Assembly: GCA_963969595.1 (NCBI GenBank)
Contig: OZ018409.1
Coordinates: 15,966,975 to 16,030,974 of the forward strand
DNA length: 64,000 nucleotides
Reading direction: 5' to 3'
DNA from: Neckera pumila
Lineage: Eukaryota > Streptophyta > Bryopsida > Hypnales > Neckeraceae
Part shown: positions 12,032 to 23,900 of the stretch, in pieces
How positions within the stretch are numbered: position 1 is the first letter of the stretch
Layout: each line of letters starts with the position of its first letter
Made by a program: the position numbers and the translations under genes
Notes under the pieces: generated by a model
Told to the model about the DNA's origin: nothing
What the model saw: the letters and a program-made list of their open reading frames with translations, nothing else
Databases searched by the model: none

Positions 12032-12083
12032 TTAAACCACGCATAGATCAACCATTTAAATCCATTGTAGTGGTAAGACAAAA

Positions 12084-13011
12084 TTAACCCCTAAAGGACC
12101 AAGGCCTTTTTCTGCCAAAAATCTCTCAAAACTGCCATTTCTAGAGCAAAGAGTAAAAAAATTTGAAAAATTGTTTTTTTTGCACATCTAACCATAGGAA
12201 CTTACACCTAACTAGTATGAGAATGTGTGGAAAAAATTTCAGAATTTTTGACGGCACAGATTGCAAGATATCTGCGTTTGAAGTGAAAAAAACAAGTTTT
12301 TCAGCACATTGCGGGACTAGATTTTTGGACTTTGAACATTTTTAACTTAAACTCTTTGCACTACAGAGTTTTGAGCTTTAAATCTTTCTAGTGGAGAATT
12401 GAGTTGAGAGTCTAGGAAATTCAAAGAAATTCAAAAAAACTTAGTTTTCATTCTTAAAAAAATTGTTAAGTAGAAGTAGGTACAAGATAGAAGGAAAATC
12501 TAAAATATTAATATCTTTTAGAGGGAATTAAAATGCACTAATCCCAATGGTGAGATTGTTCTAGCATAAAAACTAAACCATGTGGAACTTTTTTTTTTGA
12601 AAAATTGCAAGAATTGCATTCCAAAATGAATCCTACAAGTTATTTTTTTCAAGAAGATGCTCTAATTGCCCGAAAAACAAGATTGTCCATAACTTTCTCA
12701 TAAAAAATCCAAATGAAATGAATCAAAGCTTTCAAAATAGACAAAAATATAATCTGTAAGGAAAACAAAAATTTTAAAATTAAATATTGTACAAAAAAAT
12801 TTTGTTGCCCTATCTCCCTGTTTTGAGCTTATTTGGGCATAAATTTTTTTCCCGGGCACCGATCAAAAAAAATATATATATTCCTACAAAGCTTATCAGT
12901 TTTTCTATCTCCAAAAAAAGTCTCAAAAAATTACAACAAAAATTCGGCCCGTAGGTACCTGCCCGAAATCCCATTTGTCCCCTGAAGGGACAATGGTCCT
13001 TTAGGGGTTAA
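12084..13011 (+). mobile_element. Complete TTAA-flanked non-autonomous element (copy C, 920 bp)
   Basis: TTAA at 12084-12087 and 13008-13011 bracket an element starting CCCCTAAAGGACCAAGG and ending CAATGGTCCTTTAGGGG, which gives a perfect 14-bp inverted repeat CCCCTAAAGGACCA. There is no transposase frame. It is the best reference copy for the fragments at 1-736, 836-1226, 39375-40001 and the diverged copies elsewhere. A related locus at 43217-43280 lacks it, so insertion at a TTAA is directly supported. Confidence 0.85.
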
Positions 13012-14200
13012 GAGGCATTAGATACTTTGCCTACGAGTACAAACAAAAGACATTAGAGAAATCTCCAAAAGATGTTTTGCTAATTAAGAGAGTTTGGAAC
13101 CCTAATTAGACAATACACAGTACATTCTTGTTTTGATCAATTTTTATGTATAGTATCCACGACTTTTGTTAATTTTTTGTTCTATTCATCCTCCTAATTA
13201 TAGTTAGGGACCATTTGAAGTTTTGAATGGACATGACTCTTGAGGAGGTGACCTTGCCAATTTTGCACACTACTATGTGTAATAGAAGAAATAGAAGCCA
13301 AAAGTTAGGGTTGTTAGCATGTGAGCTTAGGATCTTGAACCCAAGAGCCTAGAGCCTAGGCACTTATAACTATACACACCTTCCATGGTTATAGAATACC
13401 TATGTTATAGATTTGTATATTACACAGAACTACAATAGTTGTAGGGTACCTACTTACACCTAGGTCTATACTCTAGAGTTGTTGGGCCGAAAGATAGAGT
13501 TGTTGGAAATGAACTTATTTATATATTTTTTACTAATTTGAATTTAGTTGAATTTAGTTTTTGTGGATTGCGATGCTCTAGAATATTTTTCTTAAACATT
13601 AAAGAAAATTTCAGGCCTTTGGAGGGCTTCTCCACAGCCCTCTGAGGTACCTTGAAATTTCTTTTTTTTTTGCTCAAAAATTTATTTTTCCCCTATTTCC
13701 GCGCAGCAGTTTCTGTTGTGACAATGGCTCAGGAATCGAAATTTGCAAATAAAAAATTAATTTTAAGAAAAAAATCTTTAAAAAATCTTCTTAAAAAAAT
13801 TATAAAAAATTAAAAAAAAATCTGCAAAATCTAACTGCTTTGGCGAGCAGTTAGCCACTCTGACTGCTCACCGCAACAATTAATTGGAGTAACAGACCAA
13901 ACTTTTTAATAGCTTGGTTTGTCACTCCAGAGCAGCCCTCTGGAGGGCTGATGTTTCTTCTAATGAAGGTCCTAACTACTTAAATATGTAGAAGACTTCA
14001 AGCCTTTTGGTTAATACAACTTCTACTTCTAGGACAATCAAAGGTTAGCTTTCTATGATCCCTAAATATAGTTTGTTATTTTTGGCTAGGAAATCTTATG
14101 TATTTAAAATTTAATTCATATTTTTAAAATACATTATATACAGAAATAGAAAGATTTTAAATTTGAATTTTGTAAACTTTTGTACATTTTTTGAAGTACT
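13012..14200 (+). repeat. Dispersed repeat, copy A, paralogous to 43217-43900
   Basis: Together with 12036-12083 this forms a diverged repeat shared with 43217-43900. Shared blocks include GAGGCATT after the insertion site, TTGGTTAATACAACTTCTA and CCTAAATATAGT. Relative to the other copy it carries two insertions, the TTAA element at 12084-13011 and a foldback at 13597-13965. No gene is seen. Confidence 0.6.
13597..13965. mobile_element. 369-bp foldback/MITE inserted in repeat copy A
   Basis: The left end CATTAAAGAAAATTTCAG and right end ATGTTTCTTCTAATG are imperfect inverted repeats, followed inward by GAGGGCT blocks near 13622 and 13945. The empty counterpart near 43695 reads through TTTTCTTAAAAGGTTCC with nothing inserted. 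The duplicated target is too short or too AT-rich to define. No ORF. Confidence 0.6.
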
Positions 14201-15040
14201 CAAAGAAATAATTCAAAAAACATAAATTGTATGCAATTCAATTTTTGTTATTGCAATTCAGTTGATAGGAGAAATTTTTGTAATATAGTAATTATTTGAA
14301 TGTTTGAATTTTGAATTTTAATTAGTGATTATAGAACAATTCATTTTTTTCTGTAATTCTAATGTTGATATATAATTTCATGGACATAAAGAATCTTCTC
14401 ATTGGATTTGCAAGTTTGTATAGGAATTATTGTAGTTGTACAAAGCTTTATTTGGTTACAATCGCACTTAAAGCCTATATGAATTATGTAGAATTGATGA
14501 CAAATAATGATATGGCAACTTTCATACCAACATTTTCTTATAGCATTTCATCAAAAATCAAATTGGTCATAGAAGTTTTCCATAAAAATTTTAAAAGCTT
14601 TGATTTCTAAGAAATTGATTGATTGATTGATGTCTATTGCAATTTTCATTGACATCCACAAGCCATCAATTTTGGTTATGCATCTTAAAAACCACAATTG
14701 CAGATAAAAATCTTCAGGTATGAAACATAGCAACATTTCTCTAGGTGTGACATAGATGGCAATAGCCCACCTCCACCTCCACCACCATTAACTACATTCA
14801 AAGAAGTTGAGAATCTCCTTCCAAATCTAATCCTTGTTGTCTTCCTCTTGAGGTTTCTAAACAATTGCAACAAGATGCAATAAAAACGGTTAGGTAAGAT
14901 TAATTGAATTGGCCATATAGCAATCAGGAAATTCCATCTTTGGAAGACATCCAAGGTTGGATAAATACGTTTCTTATCAATTGTGAGCTCTATACTGATA
15001 TCTAAATTAATCAAGTTTGTTTTTAAATACAAAGTTACTT
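14201..15040. other. No gene seen; AT-rich
   Basis: Contains a short GATT run near 14617-14632 and a CCACCTCCACC microsatellite at about 14768-14787. The minus-strand ORF at 14685-15032 runs through that microsatellite and has no domain. Confidence 0.4.
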
Positions 15041-15353
15041 CACTATAACCTTCTTAACCCAAGAGAGTGGCAGGAAAGGTGCAGACAAAACATTCAATTT
15101 TAACCCCATTCCCTAGAAGAATCTTGTGTCTAAGTTGACGGATATTTTGAACATCCAATGTAACAACCTGTGTTTTTCTGTCAATAATGATGTTTAAGGT
15201 AACATGAAGATGCTCCTTGAGCACTATGAGAAACCCGGGTTTCCTTCATGTTACCTTGAACATCATTGTTGATATAAAAACACGGGTTGGTATATTGAAT
15301 GTCCAAAAGAATCTGTCAACTTAGACACGGAAAAATACAGGTTTTTTATAGTG
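15041..15353. mobile_element. CACTA-like foldback element, 313 bp
   Basis: The ends are CACTATAA and TTATAGTG. Inside, a long inverted repeat is easy to follow: TTTAAGGTAACATGAAG (about 15190) against CTTCATGTTACCTTGAA (about 15247), and AACAACCTGTGTTTTT against AAAAACACGGGTTGG. Arms of about 85 bp meet across a loop of about 40 bp. No matching 3-bp target duplication, so classification is by termini only. Confidence 0.65.
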
Positions 15354-18224
15354 ATTAGATGCAATGTACAAAAAAACAATCAAGAAGTTGAGTATGTTAT
15401 GTTTTTGCATTTGTGGACTCCCAACTTTAGCTCACCTCCAAGTGTAGCAAGTATTTTATGGGTTCATTTTTGTGGGCTCCCAAGAATGTACCACCCTTAT
15501 TTGGAATACATAGCAAATGCAATAGGTAGAGTAGTATGGCAAGGTGATCCACAAAGTAAAAAAGCTTCAAACATTCAATGTAGTTGTCCACCCAAAATTG
15601 CATTCTTGTTGTTGATGTTATAATTCTTGGGTTCTTGGCTCCATTGCGATTCCACTTGCCATTGCTGATGGATTTTTTGAGCAAAGAGTGAGCTATGACA
15701 GTATGCCAAAGCAAATTTTTATTAAAAGCAAAAACTTGACAATTTTCATTGATGATCAAATACAAATATGAATGTTTATTTTTAATTTAAATCTTTTCTA
15801 GTACTCAAATCTAATAAGAAATAGTAATACCTCACGAAAGATAAATGAACAAATAAAACTAAATTTCTCAACAATTTCATTCAATTGTTGCAAAGTTAGT
15901 GAGATGTAGCGAAGATGAAAATGCGATTGTACACCCTTGATCAAGTACAACGCCGTTTTCTTCTAGTGATATGAAAGAAAAAATTTTAGAACCTCTACCA
16001 AAAAGACCTTGACCCTTCATAACTTCTACATATGGTACATCCAATTGTTATATTCTTTGGTACTGGGGAACCTCCTTTTACTTGCCAACAAGAAAATATA
16101 GAAATTTAAATAGTATAATAATAGTAACTAGGCACATTAGCAAATATTGGTGGTTTTGGAGCGCCTACCTTATCTAGTTTTATTTCTTGCATTAATAAAA
16201 AATCTATAAATTTAATGGACAATTATTCTAATCCTAATTCTTACTACTTTTTGACTATCATTAGTTCAAGCATGTGGACTACTAGGTACATTTCTAATTT
16301 AACTAAGAATTGTCTTTGATTAACCCTAGAAGGACGCCACAGAAACTATGTTTGATCATGGATAACTTCACTTGAGACTATTGGATGAAAGAATTGATTT
16401 TTCATCTAATTTTTTTTTGATGTTTCTTGAGTACATGTTTAGTGAATAGTATTGCAAATTCCTTTATTATGGTATTATTGACTTTTATAAAAGAAGAAGA
16501 TCCTTAATCCATGAATCATTTTTGCAGTGTATTTTGGCCATTTCTTGCTATTTACTCTTGATGTGAATTTTAGTTATAAAAATCACATTTTTAAAATTTG
16601 AATCCAACTAGCAAAATGAAGCTTATCAAATACTATTTCTACTTCAATTAAATTTTTTGAAAAATTTGTAAATTTTATTGTTTTATAGCAATATGAAATT
16701 TAATCCTATAACCATGATTGTAGATTTTCTAATTTTAAAGGATGACACAATAAATTACGCAAACTATAACGATCGAATTGACAAATGGAAAGCTCTGCAA
16801 CTGATGAAGAACCATTGTTTTTCATTAAAAAAGTTTGGACTCATTGTAAGGAGTGGCATAAAGGTGTGGGCACAAAAACTAATGAATTTATGACGGTCTA
16901 GCAATATCTTCAGAGAAATGTTGATTCCCCACTGAAATTTGGATCACTATGTAGTGTATTTTGGCAATTTGAATTCTGTCTTGGAATCTAAATTTATGCC
17001 ATAAAAATGATATTTTTTTACTTTAAGACCAACTTTTAAAATGAAGCTTATCAAGTCTACTTTCTATTGCAATTTGAAGTTTTGAAAAATTCCTAAATTT
17101 GAATATTTTATTGCAATTGAACTTTGGAACTAATACCATGGAGTATTGACTTTTAAAATTTAGAATGGCATGGTACATGCTTTTGTAGCATGATGTTCTA
17201 TACTATAATGTACACTTGCATAGAAATTTTCAAATGATTTAAGTATATTTTGTATTCAGTCTGATTTTTTCTCTTTTTATATAAAAGTTCCTAGGATTTG
17301 CAAATAATCTCAAAAAATATGAAAATTTTAGGACTTATAGAAAATATGTAATCACATCTTTGAAAATACATACAAAAATTTCCTTTATGAGTGAATGCAA
17401 GAAAGACCAACCAAAAAGCGTAGCATTTTCTACAATTCTCATTTTTTTTCTGGGAGTATTGTATAATTAGAAAAAAAAATTCAAAAAAATCTGAAAAATA
17501 TGTTTAATGTATATACCTTTAAGAAGAAGGTATCTTAGGAAAGAAAAGCATAGAAAAATTCTCTAAGTAGGAGAACTAGAAAAGTGCAAAATTTCATGAA
17601 AATAGGTACTTTCAAATTTTAATTTGTAAAAAATAAGAAAAATAAATTTTAAGGAAAGAAAACATTAGCCATTTGGAAAGACTTCATGGGAAAGAGATTT
17701 CACCAAAAAGATGATCTTGAAACAATTTTGAATGTTCAGAGCTGCACGCGCAAGGGAGCCCTATTCGTACGCATGTAGAGGACATAAAATAAAATATCTT
17801 TAAATTTCATTTGGTAGAAAAACATCACTTCATTCTATGGGAATAGACCACAGAAATTTCAGCTTCAGATCATTAATTTTGGATACTCCCTAGTACTAAA
17901 AAAACTTAAACTGCACAGTGTGATACAATGTGACAAATTAGGGAAATTGAAAATTAATTATAAAACATTTTTTTTTTATTTTTGAAAAATAGCAAATTTC
18001 ATTACTATCAAGGTTGCCTTCCTTCAAAAAAATTTCAAGTTCATTGGCTTGAAACTCCAAAAGTTATGGCCTATGAAAATTCCGAAACGTCAAGTGTGAT
18101 GCAAAATAGTATCGGTCTTTCTTACATCCACCCTTATAGACATTTTGCATTCTATTGCAAAATGGGAGCATACAAAGAGAAGAACTCTGAAGTTTGAAAA
18201 AGAAATCAAAGGCCCATTCTTTTA
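15354..18224. repeat. AT-rich region with two copies of an unclassified dispersed repeat
   Basis: No gene. Segments at about 16525-16740 and 16950-17300 are related to each other and to about 35290-35760; shared phrases include GTATTTTGGC and ATGAAGCTTATCAA. The class of the repeat is unknown. The ORFs in this stretch lack motifs. Confidence 0.45.
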
Positions 18225-19286
18225 GAGTTAACCTCTGAAGTCTCAAGAGTCTCCTTAGATGGTGGGATGACTCTTGGGACTTCGGGCAAGTACCTATGAT
18301 CTCAATTTTTGGAAAGAATTTTTGACAATTTTTTTCAAGATAGGAAAATTAATAGCTTCCAAGAAATATAACTTTTATTTCAAACGGATCCTAGGAGCAA
18401 AAGTTATGCCACAATAAGCCCAAAATGGGTGAGGGTGGGCAACCCAAAAAAATACACCTGAGATAAATCTTTTTAAATTGATTTCTTGGAGATTATATTT
18501 TTCTATTTAAAAGATTTTATTCATTCCATTTGGATAAGTGATGTAAAAATTATGAAGCTTCTTGTTTTGTGGGCATTATTAGCAAATTCTTGAAAAGATA
18601 ATATATAGGATTCCACTTAAGTTAAAAAAGAAATTGCACTCTCTCTGTTTACTAGTTGTTGACACTAAATGTAATAGACACTAGTGTATTGCCACAGTAT
18701 GATAAAATAAAAGTAAAAGTAATTTCCTAGTTTTTTAATTTATAAAAACTTCAAAATTCAATATCTTTCTCACTATATAATATGTCCAAGTGCCACAAAA
18801 AAATGATGTATCCATCCTTGTAGAGGGCTTTCTAATGGTACCATAAATGCAACCAAGGAGGCACGATCCAAAAGATCTCACTGTAACAAGCAAACAAACA
18901 AAATTTAGCAAACAACCTCATTGAAGGTTTAGATTGTGGCTATGAATACATAGAATCTAATATATTATTATACAAGTTTTGTGGATTTCATTTGTAGCCT
19001 TCTAAGTTGAGGTTTGGACTTATTGTGGTATTACTATCATTCCTGGCACCGATTGAAATAGAAATTAGATTCCAAGAAAGTTAATACTCCCTATGTTCTT
19101 GAAAGAGACCCAAGTTTCCTTTGTGTTTTACGAAGCAAACACGTGTCTTTTTCAAAAACAGAGGTATTAAGTCTTTCTATCTTATAGAAAAAAATTCAAA
19201 AATTGCACTAAAAACTTGAGCTCACAAGAACCTGCCTGAAATCCAATATGTCCTCCATAAGGATAATGCGACTTTAATGTGTTAAA
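18225..19286 (-). mobile_element. Strongly diverged TTAA-family element (copy H), broken
   Basis: The segment around 18490-18610 resembles 70-190 (TTCATTCCATTTGGAT, then TTGTTTTGTGGGCATTA). The segment 19030-19286 resembles the element's other end (CCTGGCACCGATTGAAA, then CCTGCCTGAAATCC, ending in TTTAATGTGTTAA). The arrangement is not collinear with the complete copy, so it is a rearranged or composite remnant. Confidence 0.4.
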
Positions 19287-19299
19287 CTGTCAAAAATCT

Positions 19300-19520
19300 T
19301 TAGAATCAATCAATTCAGAAACTCACATACAGTCCATGCTTGCACACTTGGCATACATATACAGTATATACACACATTTCATGAACCTTAGATCGACCTT
19401 GGTCTGCGGAATATGAGTTTGAATGTTATCTTTCTGAACATTCTGCATCATTCCATGCAGTGTAGTTGTGCAGGCATCTTGCAAGATCCGGATGATCTTC
19501 TCAAACTCTAATTCTAACAT
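19300..19520 (+). repeat. Repeat paralogous to 46755-47390
   Basis: Shares CCATGCTTGCACACTT, CACACATTTCATGAACCTTA and GAATGTTATCTTTCTG with 46755-47390. The other copy holds an extra insertion of about 370 bp. This is the left shoulder of the larger duplication that includes the receptor kinase. Confidence 0.55.
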
Positions 19521-19719
19521 TTTAGTACCAGGTGAAGAAAAAATCTGAGCCTCTTAAATTTACACACAAGGACTAAGGACATGGTCTTAGTGCCTGGATT
19601 CTAGATATGGCAACCAAACCAACACACGGTTTGGCAAAGAGAACTCGGTCCGCACTCCGCAGAGTTTCTGAGTCAATTCACAATACTGGCTCAACAATAC
19701 AAATTTCTCTTTTGTAAGG

Positions 19720-20911
19720 AGATCACTCGTGGCTGCAGGCGTGGCTTGTGTAGCTTATGTTCCCTGAGAGCTAGAGTTTTCTTTTCCCCCAGCAGCTCTC
19801 TTGGTGGAAAACAGGTCAAATCTTCTCAACTCCTGTCAAATTTCTACTAAGGACTGTGAGCACGTTGATTCCAAAAATAAGGTAACTACACCTCAATTGG
19901 ACTAGTCCTCGAAATCAACCCCTATTTTTGAAGGGAAAATGAATAAGGAGGATACCCAAAATGGTGCACTTTACAAGCACAAGTGTTCAAGGAAGTTGGG
20001 GACCATTCTGAGTAGTATACAACTCTATTTATAGTATTGTGGAGGTGGCAACCTTACAAATGGTCCATTTTGGGTACACTTTGTGTTGTTTTACCTTCTT
20101 CTTTATGACATGTTTTGATACTACTACTTAGTGTCACTTCCTCATGTGCATCAAATGGATTTTGACATCACTTGCATGATTGACACTTTTAGTACCCTAC
20201 ACTTTGCATCTTTGAAAATTTGTAACTAATTCACAATGCGTCCAAAAATTATGGAACCACTTGCATATTGATTTATAGTCCTTCACCAATGTGCTAAAAT
20301 TGTTGTTCAATTTTCTAGAGCATATTGGTTATACCACAGAGCTTACTCGTGAGATTTTAGGTGTAGCTACCTTAGAGGCGAGTTTGTTCCCAGACTTAAA
20401 CCTCTACACAAGAGGCAATGATTTTGGAGACAAGCTTTTGGATTCAGACAAGTGCAGGGCTAAATTTGGAAAGAAAGAGTGAAACCTCGCAGCAAAAATG
20501 GCAAGCTTTTATTCCCCCCCCTCTCACTGAAAGTACTGCAGACTAAATCAACAGTTACAACCAACTCAGCATCTACATCCAAGTAGGAAAGCACAAATGG
20601 CCATTGTTGTCACAGCATCCAACAACTTTCGGTTCGAGACAGTATCAGAAGCGTATCCATGTTACAATATAATAATCTGGAGTCTAATCCAAACATTTTC
20701 TGCGACGATGATGTTCAGATTAATTTGCATTTCTGCAACTCTAAGAAATCGAAATGTGCAGTTGAAGGAGATAGTCTGTCACTGATTTTAATCTACAAGC
20801 CCTAGGTTAAGGGAAGCTCAGGAGTTAACATTCCACTTAACTCCAATGAAATTCATTTCTATCCAATGTGCAAGAAGGTTGGTCTGGAAGGAATGGTCGC
20901 TCCATGTACTG
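19720..20911. other. 3' flank/UTR region of the receptor kinase gene, duplicated at 50705-51405
   Basis: The segments 19720-19880 and 20375-20911 match 50705-50850 and 50855-51405. The roughly 490 bp between them (19882-20375) is absent from the other copy. No separate gene. An AATAAA hexamer on the minus strand near 20500 lies about 410 nt after the kinase stop and could be a polyadenylation signal. Confidence 0.45.
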
Positions 20912-23900
20912 TTACCTTGTTCGTATAGAGCTGAGCTCAATCGTAGCATTGCCATTCGTGATCGGGCCTGTGGAAGCGGACCCAGCTGTGGACGATGAGG
21001 CCATAAGCAACGGGTCATCAGTGCGGAATCCAGAAGGCGCTATATATTCTGGCCAACGATTGGAGTCTTCCAATGAATCGACAGCACCATCCTCGTCTGC
21101 ATTTCCTGCCAACATGGCCACCACTCGGAACATGGTGGGCCGCTTCTCTGGGGATCTGTTGACACACATGACAGCCGTCTCCAGGACTCGCCGCACCTCC
21201 GTTTCTTCGCGTTCGCTCACATGAAGCCTTGGGTCAATCACTTCTATTAGCCTATCTTCCTTGTGCCGTTTCCAAGCCTGCAAGACAAGCATTCACTTCT
21301 GACTATTTGTAGAATTCCTGAATCATTTGACCCCGAGAATCATAGTTTTCTGTATGCACAAATATACAACCCATGAAGAACTGAGTTTCAGCATACTAAT
21401 AGCTACTTGTTGACTAGTATCTTGTTGGCACCGAATCCGACTCTTGATAAGTGTACTTTGACAAAGGAATAATCGAATATTTCAAAACTGAATGGAACCC
21501 AGTGACCAAATTTGCAAAGTTTTCTTCTAGTGTTAAGTTTGTCGCCATTGGGGATGTAAAGCTCACACAGCCTTACGTATATAATCTTGGAAATCATCCC
21601 CGGAGAGGAACTTAGTGTACGCTTTTGCGGTATCTGCATTCAATACCTACGAAGTGTTTGTTCCATATGAATTCTTGGCACCCGTAACTACACATGCTAA
21701 TAACAACACCCTACTAATAAAATACCTTCATTTGTCATAATCCCACATTTATAAGAATCCATGCCCTAAATATCTTAACTATCAAAATTGTGTTTAGGAT
21801 GTTTGTAAATTGGCCAGGATCTTCCAAAGTGGACTTCGTACTAATTTTTGAGTTCAAGCGGTAGAATATGATTCATTATTAACATATCTTATGTTAGACC
21901 TTGTGCTAGGTACTGTACTTCGAGCTCTCATTGTGTTAAAATGCGAAGGTGACCCAGGTATACTCATGACTCCCGGAAGCCTCCCCGTTTCATAACCTTG
22001 AGGACATCATTGCCACAGCCCGGTCTTAACTTTGGCAGAATCATGAACCGACCAACAAATGGGTTTCCAAAACGAATTTGAAAAGATGACAGCAACACAT
22101 GCGATGCAAATGAGAAAACTCACCCGGTCGGGCAGGTAAACCTCATCTTCTGGTTGACTGAGGTCTTTATTCCTTGTCCCACTCACAATCTCCAGGAGCA
22201 GAACACCAAAGCTGTAAACATCGGCCTTTTCGCTCAATTTACCATAGAGGACGTACTCTGGTGCTATATAGCCACTGCATGACAAGCAAAGAAGTGCAAT
22301 CAGGTCTTTCAGCATAAGAATTGCACAAATTGATGACTAAGCTTCTCAGTATCCAACTTGAAGACCGAAGCTGAGTTTCAACAGTCATCAATTCAACAGA
22401 TTTTCTAATTCGCAACATCCAATATTACCGTCGTACAAAATTTTCTACTGACCAAGAAAGCTTGAAATAAGCCCCCATGCCTCTGCGACGTTGGGCCAGA
22501 CTACTCACAGTGTACCAGCACGTTGCTCGGTTAAAATCTCAGATTTTTTATCTTCTATTGGCCTGGCCAAGCCAAAATCAGCAATCTTGGCATTCATATG
22601 CTTATCCAACAAAATATTGCTGGCTTTGATATCTCGATGGATAATTCTGGTCTGAGATGATGCATGCAGATAATATAAACCTTGCGCAATTCCCAGACAA
22701 ATATGCTTTCTCGCTGGCCAGCCCACCACTTGCCATATATTTACACTAGATGAACCTGCCAAATAGATTAAGCAGCCATTAGTCACTAATTAGTCCAGAG
22801 TTAAGGGCACACGGCAGACGTCAAGAATCAAAGAATTGTGGATATATTGCTTTTGTTGTAATCTGATTTGACCATAAAGTACTTTTGACTACCTCATTTT
22901 TAGTCACATGAAGGTTCAAATTATCAGATTGGAAATATGTAGAAACGTCAATCCAAAAAATATCAGACCAAACTTCCCACTGGAAACATCTATGATGAAG
23001 ATTAGATACCCCACCTTGGAACAGAAGCTTGTCCAAATCACAGAAGTCAACAAGCTCATACACGAGGAGCATCTCTTTCCCATGGAGGCAATACCCTAGA
23101 AGAGCTACAAGGTTGCGATGCTGAAGATTCGTAATCAGAAGAACTTCATTTAGAAAGTCCTCGCCGGCTTGTTCAGTCTTCAATATTAATTGCTTCACAG
23201 CCACCTGTGCGTTGTTTGTGAGTATTCCCTGCAGAATTCCCAACAATCCAAATTCACTCTATCCAAGCTTGGAGTCACGTGAAGCTTGGAGTCCTCAAAG
23301 CATCCAACCTTCAACGAGTGTATAATGGGTGTAACAGATTGCAGATTGATTTCGTACCTTGTAAACAGTACCATATCCACCTTGACCCAGTTTCCTCTCT
23401 TCAGAAAAATTCATCGTGGCAGCGCGAAGTTCATGGTAATCGTATCTCTTTGCTCTCACGTCAGACTCTTCAAACCCTACACATTGCCAAACCAGCATTA
23501 AAGATCACACTGAATATCCTGAAAAGTAGATTTAGCTTTGTGAGCAATTGAAATCATGAGTAATCACTAATCAAGAAAAAAGTCGGATGTTCTTATTCTT
23601 AGAACTAATTGAGAACATTTTTTAATTCAAGACAATCTATTATGGACGCTGAGAAGTTTAGTACTTTTCACGAGAGTGCCCATATGCTTGTTTTTTCGGT
23701 GAATAAAGATAGCTAAGCATAAGATCACGCCTAGCAGTACGACAGCACAAATGACGGTTGGAATGATGATGGCCTTGTAGTCAATCTTCTTTGGAGGCCC
23801 TGCAATACACCGTTGGAAAAAAGACAAAGTCACACCATCAATTAACCTCTGGACCCAAACGAGTCCGCCAAGTTCTGTTATAACCAAATAGTATGGTTAA

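Larger units (their letters stand above)
4832..12035 (+). mobile_element. Decayed piggyBac-like transposon (tentative limits)
   Basis: The transposase pseudogene at 6483-9722 defines the element. The likely 5' end is TTAA at 4832-4835 followed by CCCCTAAGCGCTTCGAAG. Two 3' ends are possible. One is GAAGCTTAGGGG ending at 10086, which matches the 5' terminus best but is followed by TCAC, not TTAA. The other is CTCTAGGG next to TTAA at 12032-12035, exactly where homology to a repeat copy at 43217 begins. The resident TTAA-family MITEs share the first seven bases CCCCTAA with the 5' end. Limits are therefore inferred, and the 7.2-kb length may be too long. Confidence 0.45.

Noticed and set aside
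14685..15032. 115-codon minus-strand ORF
   Set aside because: It crosses a CCACCTCC microsatellite (glycine run) and the surrounding sequence is AT-rich and non-coding.
20625..20645. GGTTCGAGAC, tRNA B-box-like (also near 51118)
   Set aside because: It lacks the final TCC of a B box and there is no A box, anticodon arm or acceptor stem around it.
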